10,866 nt of DNA from DATFGK01 sp046712825 (GCA_046712825.1 JBKKCR010000136.1:1-10866), one strand, 5' to 3'; positions 1 to 6,550 are shown, numbered from the stretch's first letter. The notes: a model not told the origin generated them from the sequence alone. A program made the numbers and translations.

Positions 1-1301
1 ACGATCGCCTCGATCGTGTCCTCGCCGAGTGCGGCCGCGTGCGACGGCTGCTCCCCCTCTTCCGGCTTGGCGGTCTCGACTTCCGGCGCGAGCGCCGCTT
101 CGAGCACGTCCTCGCCGGAGACCTCGGCGGCCTCGGGAGCCTTTTCTTCTTCCTCAGTCTCGAGCTCGATCTCATCGGGCAGCGGCTCGACACCCTCGGG
201 ACTCGCCTGCTTGATAGAGAGCGAGATGCGGCGCCGGTCGGAGTCGACCTCGATGATCTTCACCTGAACCGGCTGTCCGACCGAGACGACTTGCTCCGCG
301 GTCTCGACGTGGCGTTCGGCGAGCTCGGAGATGTGCACGAGTCCCTCGACGCCGTCGGCGACGCGAACGAACGCGCCGAACGGCACCAGCTTGGTGACCT
401 GACCGTCGATGATCTCGTTCGGCTGATGGAGCCGCGCGAACTGCCGCCACGGGTCTTCCTGCGTCTTCTTCAGCGACAGCGAGATGCGCTCGCGCTCGAG
501 GTCGACGTCGAGAACCTCGACCTCGACCTCCTGACCGACCTGAACGACCTCGCTCGGATGCTCGACGTGGCGCCACGACAGCTCGGACACGTGCACGAGA
601 CCGTCGACGCCGCCGAGATCAACGAACGCCCCGAAGTTGACGATGCTCGAGACGGTGCCCTTGCGGACCTCGCCCTTCTGCAGCTCCTCCAGGAACTTCT
701 TGCGGCCTTCGGATTGCGCTTCCTCGAGATACTTCCGGCGCGACAGCACGACGTTGTTGCGGTTGCGGTCGAGCTCGATGATCTTCGCTTCGATCTTCTT
801 GCCGACGAAGGGGTGCAGGTCGCGCACGCGGCGGAGGTCGACGAGCGACGCCGGCAGGAAGCCGCGCAGCCCGATGTCGACGATGAGGCCGCCCTTGACG
901 ACCTCGATGACGGTGCCGGTCACGATGCCCTCGTCGTTCATGACCTTCTCGATCTGCCCCCAGGCGCGCTCATACTGCGCCTTCTTCTTGGAGAGGATGA
1001 GACGGCCTTCTTTGTCTTCTTTCTGGGTGACGAGGGCTTCGATCTCCTCGCCGATCTGGACGACGGTCCGCGGGTCGATGTCGTGCTTGATCGAGAGCTC
1101 GCGGGCAGGGATCACACCCTCGGACTTGTAGCCGATGTCGAGGAGGACCTCATCCTTGTCGACCGACACCACCTTGCCGGCAACGATGTCACCCTCGTCG
1201 AAGTTCTTGATCGAGTCTTCGTAAGCCTTCGCAAGCTCTTCGGGGCCGCCGATGTCGTTCTGCGTTACCTGGCCTTGCTCAACCGTGTCGCGTTCGGGCA
1301 C
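1..1301 (-). CDS. rpsA: 30S ribosomal protein S1 (C-terminus cut by window edge)
   Basis: Ribosomal protein S1 binds mRNA on the 30S subunit and helps translation start. The minus-strand frame stays open from a GTG at 1301 to position 1, so about 433 residues are visible and the stop lies outside. Four S1/OB-fold repeats are readable at about residues 37-106, 125-193, 213-281 and 297-366. Repeats 3 and 4 carry the classic features NFGAFVDL...GLVHVSELS and PFGAFVRV...GLVHISELA. After residue 370 comes an acidic, Ala/Glu/Pro-rich tail (for example ELETEEEEK), usual for actinobacterial S1. The start is supported by a purine-rich GGAAAGG at 1314-1320, though its 12-nt spacing is long. In mycobacteria rpsA directly follows polA; here about 5 kb separates them. 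Identity is certain; only the exact start could shift. Confidence 0.97.
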   Translation of the reverse strand, partial: MPERDTVEQGQVTQNDIGGPEELAKAYEDSIKNFDEGDIVAGKVVSVDKDEVLLDIGYKSEGVIPARELSIKHDIDPRTVVQIGEEIEALVTQKEDKEGRLILSKKKAQYERAWGQIEKVMNDEGIVTGTVIEVVKGGLIVDIGLRGFLPASLVDLRRVRDLHPFVGKKIEAKIIELDRNRNNVVLSRRKYLEEAQSEGRKKFLEELQKGEVRKGTVSSIVNFGAFVDLGGVDGLVHVSELSWRHVEHPSEVVQVGQEVEVEVLDVDLERERISLSLKKTQEDPWRQFARLHQPNEIIDGQVTKLVPFGAFVRVADGVEGLVHISELAERHVETAEQVVSVGQPVQVKIIEVDSDRRRISLSIKQASPEGVEPLPDEIELETEEEEKAPEAAEVSGEDVLEAALAPEVETAKPEEGEQPSHAAALGEDTIEAI

Positions 1302-1341
1302 GAACGAACCAATCCTTTCCCGGGGAACCGTATCTGTCGTC

Positions 1342-1377
1342 CCCTTGTTCAATTACCCGCGGGCGCGGCGACAAGGG
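1342..1377 (-). promoter_or_regulatory. Possible hairpin in the rpsA leader
   Basis: Within the inferred rpsA leader, CCCTTGT and ACAAGGG (plus-strand ACAAGGG at 1371-1377 and CCCTTGT at 1342-1348) can form a 7-bp stem around a 22-nt loop that itself contains the palindrome CCCGCGGG (1356-1363). S1 autoregulates its own mRNA in E. coli, so a structured leader is plausible. The stem is short and the function is inference. Confidence 0.3.
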
Positions 1378-1447
1378 TCCGGACTGCGTGCCTCGCTCCT
1401 TCCAAGGCAACCGATACGGCCTCTGACGTGCCACAACAGGCGCGCGG

Positions 1448-1477
1448 AGTCTAGACCGGGTTCCTGCGAGCCGTCAA
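1448..1477 (-). promoter_or_regulatory. Sigma-70-type promoter of rpsA
   Basis: On the minus strand there is a -35 TTGACG (1472-1477) and a -10 TAGACT (1448-1453) separated by 18 nt. This predicts transcription starting near 1441 and an rpsA leader of about 140 nt. Both hexamers are close to the housekeeping consensus, and no other minus-strand pair in the 346-bp gap between rpsA and the TasA-like gene looked as good. Confidence 0.6.
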
Positions 1478-1590
1478 CGGAGGCGCACAAATCAGGCGCG
1501 CCTCGGTAAAAGAGTCCAGCCCCTTCTGACCGGCGAGATGACCCTCCGGAACTATTCATCCGCCGCGATCGAGACCCGACCCCTGAGATG

Positions 1591-1608
1591 CCGGGCGATG
1601 ACGCCCGG
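1591..1608 (+). promoter_or_regulatory. Hairpin upstream of the TasA-like gene
   Basis: CCGGGCG (1591-1597) and CGCCCGG (1602-1608) form a perfect 7-bp stem with the tetraloop ATGA, 39 nt before the start codon at 1648. No T-run follows, so it is not a normal terminator. It may be an mRNA leader structure. I could not match it to a known riboswitch, and no convincing plus-strand promoter was found in 1500-1590. Confidence 0.4.
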
Positions 1609-1647
1609 AGAAACCACGCAAGCGCACCCGACGAAGGGAGCTTTTCG

Positions 1648-2202
1648 ATGCGGAAGGTATGGATCGCCCTCCTGGCGGTCGGCGTCGTCGCCGGGGCCCC
1701 ATGGGCCCTGACCCAGGCCATCTTCTCCGATTCCGTGGCCGTGGCGTCGAACTCGTTCTCCACTGGAAACGTCGATATCTCGTCGAGCCCGACCTCCGCG
1801 TTGGTCAGCTTCTCGGGCATGGCACCCGGCGACAAGGTCACCGCTCCGATCACGATCTCGAACGCGGGAACCCTGCAGCTCAGATATGCGATGACCACAT
1901 CGATCAGCGGAAGCTCCACCCTGTCGGATGGGCTGACCCTCACCGTCAAGAGCGGCGTGACCACGTGCTCGAATGCGGGGTTCGGCACGGACGGAACCCA
2001 GGCGTACACGGGCTCCCTGACCGCCGGCGCGATCGGCGACACGGCCCAGGGTTCGCAGGCCGGCGACCGGACGTTGAACGCGTCGGCGAACGAGGTGCTG
2101 TGCTTCCAGGTTCAGCTCCCGACCTCGGCGACCAACTCCCTGCAGAGCTTGTCTGCCACGGCGACGTTCACCTTCGGCGCGGAGCAGACGGCGAACAACT
2201 AG
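1648..2202 (+). CDS. TasA/camelysin-family secreted fibre protein with SipW-type signal peptide
   Basis: This 184-residue protein resembles TasA, the fibre-forming biofilm matrix protein of Bacillus. Residues 1-24 form a signal region (basic MRK, hydrophobic IALLAVGVVAGAPWAL, possible cleavage after TQA). They are followed by FSDSVAVASNSFSTGNVDI, the motif typical of SipW-dependent secreted proteins. The next part, MAPGDKVTAPITISNAGTL, parallels the LKPGDKLTKDFQFENNGSL of TasA (from memory). The rest is Ser/Thr/Ala-rich and predicted to be beta-strand. Two cysteines (in VTTCSN and VLCFQ) may form a disulfide. The ATG at 1648 has an AAGGGAG ribosome site 7 nt upstream; an earlier in-frame ATG at 1588 lacks one and would precede the signal peptide. 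The signal-peptidase gene follows directly, which supports the assignment. Fibre formation itself is inferred, and the protein is shorter than Bacillus TasA. Confidence 0.82.
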   Translation: MRKVWIALLAVGVVAGAPWALTQAIFSDSVAVASNSFSTGNVDISSSPTSALVSFSGMAPGDKVTAPITISNAGTLQLRYAMTTSISGSSTLSDGLTLTVKSGVTTCSNAGFGTDGTQAYTGSLTAGAIGDTAQGSQAGDRTLNASANEVLCFQVQLPTSATNSLQSLSATATFTFGAEQTANN

Positions 2203-2217
2203 ACGAGCCCGGCGAAC

Positions 2218-2248
2218 GGTGGCGGGGCGGCGTAGGCGCCCCGCCACC
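2218..2248 (+). promoter_or_regulatory. Strong intercistronic hairpin between the fibre gene and the peptidase gene
   Basis: GGTGGCGGGGCG (2218-2229) pairs perfectly with CGCCCCGCCACC (2237-2248): 12 bp, very GC-rich, 7-nt loop, starting 15 nt after the stop of the TasA-like gene. The following bases lack a T-tract. It could act as an mRNA 3'-end stabiliser or a leaky terminator that leaves more mRNA for the structural protein than for the peptidase. That role is inference. Confidence 0.65.
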
Positions 2249-2258
2249 ACAGCCTTCC

Positions 2259-2286
2259 AGGAGGAACCGTGTCGGAAAGATCGTGA
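2259..2286 (+). promoter_or_regulatory. Strong ribosome site plus five-codon minicistron coupled to the signal-peptidase gene
   Basis: AGGAGG (2259-2264) is the strongest ribosome-binding sequence in the operon, but it sits 21 nt before the peptidase ATG (2286), too far for normal use. Four bases after it, GTG at 2269 opens a frame of five codons (Met-Ser-Glu-Arg-Ser) that ends in TGA at 2284-2286, sharing its A with the peptidase start (TGATG). No in-frame start codon close to the AGGAGG exists for the peptidase. This is the layout of translational coupling by termination and restart. A base-calling error shifting the frame is the alternative. Confidence 0.5.
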
Positions 2287-2933
2287 TGAGGACAGTGGTG
2301 GGCGCCGTGGCCGTGGCGGCCATCGGCGCCGTCGCCCTGCTCGCCTTCGCGTTCATGCCCACGCTCTTCGGCGCCGAGGCGCTGATCGTAACGAGTGGCA
2401 GCATGGGAGGCGCCGCACCCATCGGGTCGGTCGCGGTGACCCGGCTCATAGACGCTCGGGCAGTCTCGGTCGGCGACGTGATCACCTTCCGCCACGCGGG
2501 TGTCGACTCGACGATCACCCACCGCGTGATCGCTATCGAAAACATCGACGGTGTCATGGCGTTCCGAACCAAGGGCGACGCCAACCCCACCCCGGATCTA
2601 GAGCCGGTGCCCGTCTCCGGCTCGATCCATCGCGTCGAGCGCGTTGTGCCGTACGCGGGGCGGCTGGTGATGTTCACTCGCACGCCCTACGGCGGGGTAG
2701 CGCTCTTCCTCATCCCGATCCTCGGCCTACTTACCGACGAGCAACGCCGGCGGCGCCGGCGCGCGGCCCAAGAGATCGCTCCCGAACCGCAGCCCGAGCT
2801 CGTTCGCCGAACAACCGATCCCGAGACCATCATCCTCGGCGCCTTGGCCGGGTTCGTGGTCGCGGGAGTCGTCGCGAGTATCGGATCTCGACAGCGGCGG
2901 ACGGACAAGCGGCGCCCACGGCTCGCGGGATGA
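2286..2933 (+). CDS. sipW: ER/archaeal-type signal peptidase I (SipW-like)
   Basis: This 215-residue membrane protease would remove signal peptides at the outer face of the cytoplasmic membrane. A membrane segment at residues 4-23 is followed by TSGSMGG (nucleophile Ser39). Next come ITHRVIAI with His79, which replaces the Lys of ordinary bacterial type I peptidases, and KGDANPTPD (Asp98, Asp104). Ser/His/Asp is the ER/SipW-type catalytic set. The usual SGSMxPxI is altered to SGSMGGAAPIGSV. A second hydrophobic stretch lies at about 136-149 (GGVALFLIPILGLL), then a very basic run (RRRRRR), a Pro/Glu linker, and a third hydrophobic stretch near the C-terminus (182-199). It lies between two genes whose products share the SipW-type motif, so these are its likely substrates. 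Start ATG 2286 is chosen from the hydrophobic N-terminus; GTG 2283 is also possible. Confidence 0.88.
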   Translation: MRTVVGAVAVAAIGAVALLAFAFMPTLFGAEALIVTSGSMGGAAPIGSVAVTRLIDARAVSVGDVITFRHAGVDSTITHRVIAIENIDGVMAFRTKGDANPTPDLEPVPVSGSIHRVERVVPYAGRLVMFTRTPYGGVALFLIPILGLLTDEQRRRRRRAAQEIAPEPQPELVRRTTDPETIILGALAGFVVAGVVASIGSRQRRTDKRRPRLAG

Positions 2934-3370
2934 CCGGTCGCCGGATGGCGTTCGCGGGGCTCGTCGCCCTGCTGGCGCTGCCCGGCGCCAACGTTGCGAC
3001 GACCGCGGCCCTGTTCACCGATGCGCCGGGGGTGGGGTCGAACGCACTTTCGACGGCGACGCTCCAGCCGCCTACCGGCCTCACGGCGACCGCAGGATGC
3101 CAGTTCCTTGCCCCGAAGATCACGCTGAACTGGACGGCGACGACGTCGCTCTACGCAGACGGCTACGACGTGTACCGGAGCACCACGAACGGCGGTCCCT
3201 ACACGTTCCGTGCGCACGTGACCGGAAGGACGACCGTCACGTACACGGACAACTCGGGGCTCAGCACGGATACCACGTACTACTACGTCCTGCAGTCGAC
3301 GGCGAACAGCTGGACGAGCGCCAACTCGGGTCAAGCGAGCGCCAGGACGCCACTGATCTGCTTGGTCTGA
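2930..3370 (+). CDS. Small secreted fibronectin type III-like protein, probable SipW substrate
   Basis: This 146-residue protein starts with ATGA overlapping the stop of the peptidase gene by 4 bp, so the two are translationally coupled. Residues 5-27 are hydrophobic and end in TTAALFTD. FTDAPGVGSNALSTAT aligns without gaps to FSDSVAVASNSFSTGN of the TasA-like protein (shared F-S/T-D, then V-x-S-N-x-F/L-S-T), which marks both as targets of the same peptidase. Residues about 47-140 look like one fibronectin type III fold: PPTGLTAT, LNWTAT, YDVYRSTTNGGPYT, VTYTDNSGLSTDTTYYYVLQS, each typical of Fn3 strands. Cys57 and Cys144 frame the domain and may be bridged. It may be a minor fibre subunit, adhesin or anchor, as TapA is for Bacillus TasA, but no sequence similarity to TapA is claimed. 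An internal ATG (residue 6) is an alternative start. Confidence 0.78.
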   Translation: MTGRRMAFAGLVALLALPGANVATTAALFTDAPGVGSNALSTATLQPPTGLTATAGCQFLAPKITLNWTATTSLYADGYDVYRSTTNGGPYTFRAHVTGRTTVTYTDNSGLSTDTTYYYVLQSTANSWTSANSGQASARTPLICLV

Positions 3371-3413
3371 CCTCCATCATCCCTTCGGCAGGACCGGTAT
3401 CCTTCCGGGCCGT

Positions 3414-4352
3414 ATGAAAGTGCTCGTGACCGGCGGCGCCGGCTTCATCGGTTCCCACATCGTCGACCGCCTGCTGGCGGAGGGGCACGACGTGGCGGCC
3501 CTCGATTCTCTGGTCAGCGGGAAGCGATCCAACCTCGCCGGCGCCCTCGAGCGCGGCGCCCGCCTCCACGAGGTCGACATCCGGGATCCGTCCCTCGGCC
3601 GGCTCCTCGCCGACGAGCGCCCGGACACCGTGATGCACCTCGCGGCTCAGATCGACGTACGGATCTCGGTGGCCGATCCGTCGCACGACGCGGACGTCAA
3701 CATCGCCGGGTCGCTGAATCTGCTCAACGCCGCGCGGGAGGCAGGGACGCGAAAGATCATCATGGCCTCGTCCGGCGGTTGCATCTACGGCGAGCCGAAG
3801 ACTTTGCCCGTGAAGGAGACCTACCGCGGGACGCCCGACTCGCCGTACGGGATCTCGAAGAAGGTTCTGCACGATTACCTCGCCTTTTACCGCAAGGCGC
3901 ACGGGATCGACTTCACCGTTCTCGCTCTCGCCAACGTGTACGGGCCCCGGCAGGATCCGACGGGTGAGGCCGGCGTCGTCGCCATCTTCCTCGGCGCCAT
4001 GCTCACCGGGAAGCAGCCGGTGATCTTCGGCGACGGAAAGCAGACGCGAGACTTCGTGCACGTCTCCGACATCGTCGACGCCTTCGCGCGAGCCGTGGAG
4101 CGAGGATCGGGCACGATCTTCAACATCGGCACAGCGGTGGAGACGAACGTCTTGGAGCTGTGGGACGCGTGCGCACGCGCCGTCGACTACACCGGCGAGA
4201 TCCAGTTCGCCCCGCCGCGACTCGGCGAGCTCGAGCGGATCGCGCTCGACTTCAGCCGCGCGAAGCGGAAGCTCGACTGGACGCCGCGGATGAGTCTCGA
4301 CGCGGGGATCGCCGACACCGCCGCGTGGGTCCGGAGCGGCCTCACCGCCTGA
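3414..4352 (+). CDS. NAD-dependent epimerase/dehydratase (UDP-glucose 4-epimerase-like)
   Basis: This 312-residue protein of the extended short-chain dehydrogenase family probably converts a nucleotide sugar in the cytoplasm. It has the NAD-binding GGAGFIG at residues 7-13 directly after the MKVLVT strand, a Ser pair at 119-120 in SSGGCIYGE, the catalytic YGISK (Tyr145, Lys149), then NVYGPRQDP, GDGKQTRDFVHVSDI and a C-terminal FNIGT...WTPRMSLDAGI region. Length and motifs fit GalE-like 4-epimerases; the substrate (glucose/galactose, N-acetyl forms or uronic acids) cannot be read from sequence. It begins 43 bp after the fibronectin-like gene on the same strand, so it may share the operon and provide sugars for matrix or surface polysaccharide. 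The ribosome site is weak. A TATCCT at 3398-3403, 10 nt before the ATG, could be a -10 box giving an almost leaderless transcript of its own. Confidence 0.9.
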   Translation: MKVLVTGGAGFIGSHIVDRLLAEGHDVAALDSLVSGKRSNLAGALERGARLHEVDIRDPSLGRLLADERPDTVMHLAAQIDVRISVADPSHDADVNIAGSLNLLNAAREAGTRKIIMASSGGCIYGEPKTLPVKETYRGTPDSPYGISKKVLHDYLAFYRKAHGIDFTVLALANVYGPRQDPTGEAGVVAIFLGAMLTGKQPVIFGDGKQTRDFVHVSDIVDAFARAVERGSGTIFNIGTAVETNVLELWDACARAVDYTGEIQFAPPRLGELERIALDFSRAKRKLDWTPRMSLDAGIADTAAWVRSGLTA

Positions 4353-4370
4353 GGCACCCCCGAAGAGGTT

Positions 4371-4406
4371 GTCTGCCGGGCGGACTCGTCTTTCCGCCCG
4401 GCAGAC
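4371..4406. terminator. Bidirectional terminator-like hairpin between convergent genes
   Basis: GTCTGCCGGGCGGA (4371-4384) and TCCGCCCGGCAGAC (4393-4406) form a perfect 14-bp stem with the 8-nt loop CTCGTCTT. It lies 18 nt after the epimerase stop and 6 nt after the FtsH-like stop, so it fits a shared terminator for both. T-tracts are poor on both sides (plus-strand tail GTCTTATC), as is common in high-GC bacteria. Confidence 0.8.
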
Positions 4407-4412
4407 GTCTTA

Positions 4413-6320
4413 TCAAGACTTGGACTTGGTGGAGGCGGCGCGGACCGTCCGGCTCTGAGGGCGAGCCATAGCCCGGCGCAACTCGGTCTTGACGCGCTTG
4501 CCGCCGGCGCCCTCGAGGACCTCGATGATCGCGTCGCCGATCAGCTCTTCACGGTCGAGCAGGGCGTCGCGGAGAGCCATCACGAGCCGGCGATTGGCGC
4601 GGAGCAGACGCCGCGCGTCGACCTTCGCGCGGCGGAGGATCGCCTCGACGGATCGGCGTGACTCGCCGCCGGAGATCACGCGACCGATGAAGCCCGAGTC
4701 GAACATGTTCTCCGTCACCGCCCGGTAGGAGACGAGCGACCCGGCAAGCCCGAGCGAGCCGACCATCTCGGCCGCGATCTGCGTCGCGGCGGCCAGGTCT
4801 CCCGCCGGCCCGGTACCGGATTCCCCCTCGAACAACTCCTCCGACGCCATCCCGGCCATCGCGATCACGATTAGCGCGTACAGCTCGGTGCCGGTCTTCG
4901 TGAACCGCTCCTCGATGTCGGAGTGCGCGAGCAGGCCCAGCGCTTCGCGGCGCTTGATGATCGAGAGCACCTCGAGCCGCCGTCCCTCACCGACGAGATA
5001 GGCGATGACGGCGTGACCGGCCTCGTGCGTCGCGATCTGACGGCGCTCGTCGGGCGTGTAGCTCTCGTGATGCGGCAGCCCGATGTCTTCGGCGAGCTTC
5101 GCCGACGTCACGTCGGACCAGACCATGTGATCGCGCCCGTAGCGCAGCGCCACGATCAGACCTTCGTCGAGGAGATGCTCGATCTGAACCGGCGAGTAAC
5201 CGAACGTCATCCCGGCGAGGTCGTCGCGTCGCTCGCCCGCGTCCATCTCGGGCGCGTGGCTCTTGCGCGAGAGGAACAGATCGATCAGCTCGCGGCGGCC
5301 GGCGCGGGAGGGAAGGTCGAAGTACAGGCGCTGATCGAATCGCCCCGGCCGAAGCAGCGCCGGATCAAGCGAGTCGCCGCGGTTCGTCGCCGCGATCACC
5401 AGCACGTTGTGGTACGGCGGGCGCCGCTTCATGATCTGACGGTCCGGAGGGAGGAAGAGGTTCACCTTCTCCTTGATCTTGTCGAGCATGCGGTATCCGA
5501 GCGGGAGCGAGTCGAAGGACTGCATCTGGATCAACAGCTCGTTCACCGTTCCGCCCGTTCCGGAAGCCACCATCGGGCTGCGCGTACGGCCGAACAAGCC
5601 GCGCTTCGCCTCCATCGGGAGCACCGCCGGCGTGGATGCGTCCATCCCGCCGCGCGCGGTCGCGAAGGCGTCGATCTCCTCGATGAATCCGATCGCGCCA
5701 CCCTCACGCCGGGCGACCTTCTTCAGCGCCTTGAAGTAAGAGCGGATCTTCTTCGCCGTCATGCCGTACCAGTGCGTCTGGAAGGCCGGCCCGGCGACGT
5801 AGAGGAACGGAACGCCGGCGTGGCGCGCCATCGCCTTGGCCATGTGGGTCTTTCCGGTTCCCGGCGGACCTTCGAACAGAACGCCCCGGCGCGGCGTGCC
5901 GCCGAGGGTGTCGCGGAAGGTCGCGTAGCCGAGGAAGACGTTGAGCGTGCGGATCACCTCGTCGACGACGGGCCCGAGGCCCTTCACGTCGTCGAGAGAT
6001 ACGTCGATCTGCTCCGGCCGGTACATGACGTGCGGGGAGCGAGCGCCGGCCATCGGTCCCAGGATCATGACCGCGAGCAGCGCGGTGAGCATCAGCGCCG
6101 GGACCCAGATCAGCGGATCCCCGCCGAGTTGCGGCATCGCGAAGACGTTGAAAGGACGGCCGTCGACGATCCGATACCAGAGCAGTATCGTCGGGACGCC
6201 GATCAGGGTGGCCAGCCAGCTCAGCCGGCGGTGCCGGTTCCGTTCGCGCACCGCGCGAACGTCTGCCTGCGACAGCTCCAGAACCTCACGTCCCCCGAGG
6301 AGATCTGCGACTGCGCCCAC
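4413..6320 (-). CDS. Divergent FtsH-like membrane AAA+ zinc metalloprotease
   Basis: A 635-residue membrane-bound ATP-dependent protease related to FtsH, which unfolds and degrades membrane and short-lived proteins. Two membrane segments (about 33-52 and 72-92) enclose a loop of only about 20 residues, much shorter than in standard FtsH. The AAA module has Walker A GPPGTGKT (151-158), pore-loop aromatics HWYG (183-186) where FtsH has FVG, Walker B GFIEEID (211-217), and AATNR...RPGRFD (310-329) with both arginine fingers. The protease part has HEAGH (432-436) and Asp508 in GPAGDLAAATQIA, so the zinc site is intact. Oddities: the first Walker B acid is Glu214 instead of Asp, and 92 residues separate Walker B from AATNR against about 40 in E. 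coli FtsH. It may be a paralogue rather than the main FtsH. The GTG start at 6320 is the first possible one, because an in-frame TGA lies just upstream, and GAGAAGGG precedes it. Confidence 0.9.
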   Translation of the reverse strand: MGAVADLLGGREVLELSQADVRAVRERNRHRRLSWLATLIGVPTILLWYRIVDGRPFNVFAMPQLGGDPLIWVPALMLTALLAVMILGPMAGARSPHVMYRPEQIDVSLDDVKGLGPVVDEVIRTLNVFLGYATFRDTLGGTPRRGVLFEGPPGTGKTHMAKAMARHAGVPFLYVAGPAFQTHWYGMTAKKIRSYFKALKKVARREGGAIGFIEEIDAFATARGGMDASTPAVLPMEAKRGLFGRTRSPMVASGTGGTVNELLIQMQSFDSLPLGYRMLDKIKEKVNLFLPPDRQIMKRRPPYHNVLVIAATNRGDSLDPALLRPGRFDQRLYFDLPSRAGRRELIDLFLSRKSHAPEMDAGERRDDLAGMTFGYSPVQIEHLLDEGLIVALRYGRDHMVWSDVTSAKLAEDIGLPHHESYTPDERRQIATHEAGHAVIAYLVGEGRRLEVLSIIKRREALGLLAHSDIEERFTKTGTELYALIVIAMAGMASEELFEGESGTGPAGDLAAATQIAAEMVGSLGLAGSLVSYRAVTENMFDSGFIGRVISGGESRRSVEAILRRAKVDARRLLRANRRLVMALRDALLDREELIGDAIIEVLEGAGGKRVKTELRRAMARPQSRTVRAASTKSKS

Positions 6321-6348
6321 AGCTCATGCCCTTCTCGTCGGCTGCCGC

Positions 6349-6411
6349 ACCATCCTGTGATGGTCGCGGCGCGGTCCGCCATGGACCGTTCTCCGTAGTC
6401 TGCGTACGGAG
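6349..6411 (-). promoter_or_regulatory. Three consecutive hairpins in the FtsH-like gene leader
   Basis: Three perfect inverted repeats stand side by side: ACCATC/GATGGT (6349-6354, 6359-6364; loop of 4), CGGTCC/GGACCG (6372-6377, 6383-6388; loop of 5) and CTCCGTA/TACGGAG (6391-6397, 6405-6411; loop of 7). They end about 30 nt from the GTG start at 6320. They could fold in RNA of either strand or be protein-binding dyads. None is followed by a T-tract. Confidence 0.45.
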
Positions 6412-6481
6412 GAGTGTCCTGTTGCCGTCCCCGCGCCCCGGGGCTTCCGCCCGGGCTCAGCCCCTGTTGCTCGTAACCGAT

Positions 6482-6550
6482 GCTTCGCTACTTCTTGCCC
6501 CGGGCCTTTTCAGAGCCGGGTCTATCGCTTCGCTGCTTGAGCCCCGGGCC
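6482..6550. repeat. Imperfect direct repeat, two copies 45 bp apart
   Basis: On the plus strand, GCTTCGCTACTTCTTGCCCC followed by GGGCC (6482-6506) and GCTTCGCTGCTTGAGCCCC followed by GGGCC (6527-6550) are near-identical, with an 8-base identical left end and an 11-base identical right end (GCCCCGGGCC plus flank). They lie immediately after the polA stop. Two further CCCGGG-centred palindromes follow at 6435-6444 and 6450-6455. Function unknown. Confidence 0.5.

Noticed and set aside
39..1454. Long plus-strand open frame (471 codons) across the rpsA region
   Set aside because: It is antisense to rpsA, whose four S1 repeats are unmistakable. The translation is rich in Asp/Leu/Arg without domains, a typical high-GC shadow.
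1581..1640. Cyclic-di-GMP (GEMM-type) riboswitch before the TasA-like gene
   Set aside because: Attractive for a biofilm gene, but the conserved GEMM core sequences recalled from the family are absent; only a simple hairpin is visible.
1588..1647. Upstream ATG as start of the TasA-like protein
   Set aside because: It would add a charged 20-residue leader before the signal peptide, lies inside the hairpin region, and has no ribosome site, whereas the ATG at 1648 has one.
1353..2250. Minus-strand open frames overlapping the TasA-like gene
   Set aside because: They overlap each other and the well-supported plus-strand gene, run into the rpsA promoter region, and encode compositionally biased peptides.
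4923..6398. Plus-strand open frame (491 codons) opposite the FtsH-like gene
   Set aside because: Arg/Asp/His-rich translation with no motif, opposite a gene with complete AAA and protease motifs.
6482..6550. CRISPR-like repeat
   Set aside because: Only two imperfect copies, without unique spacers of regular length and without cas genes.
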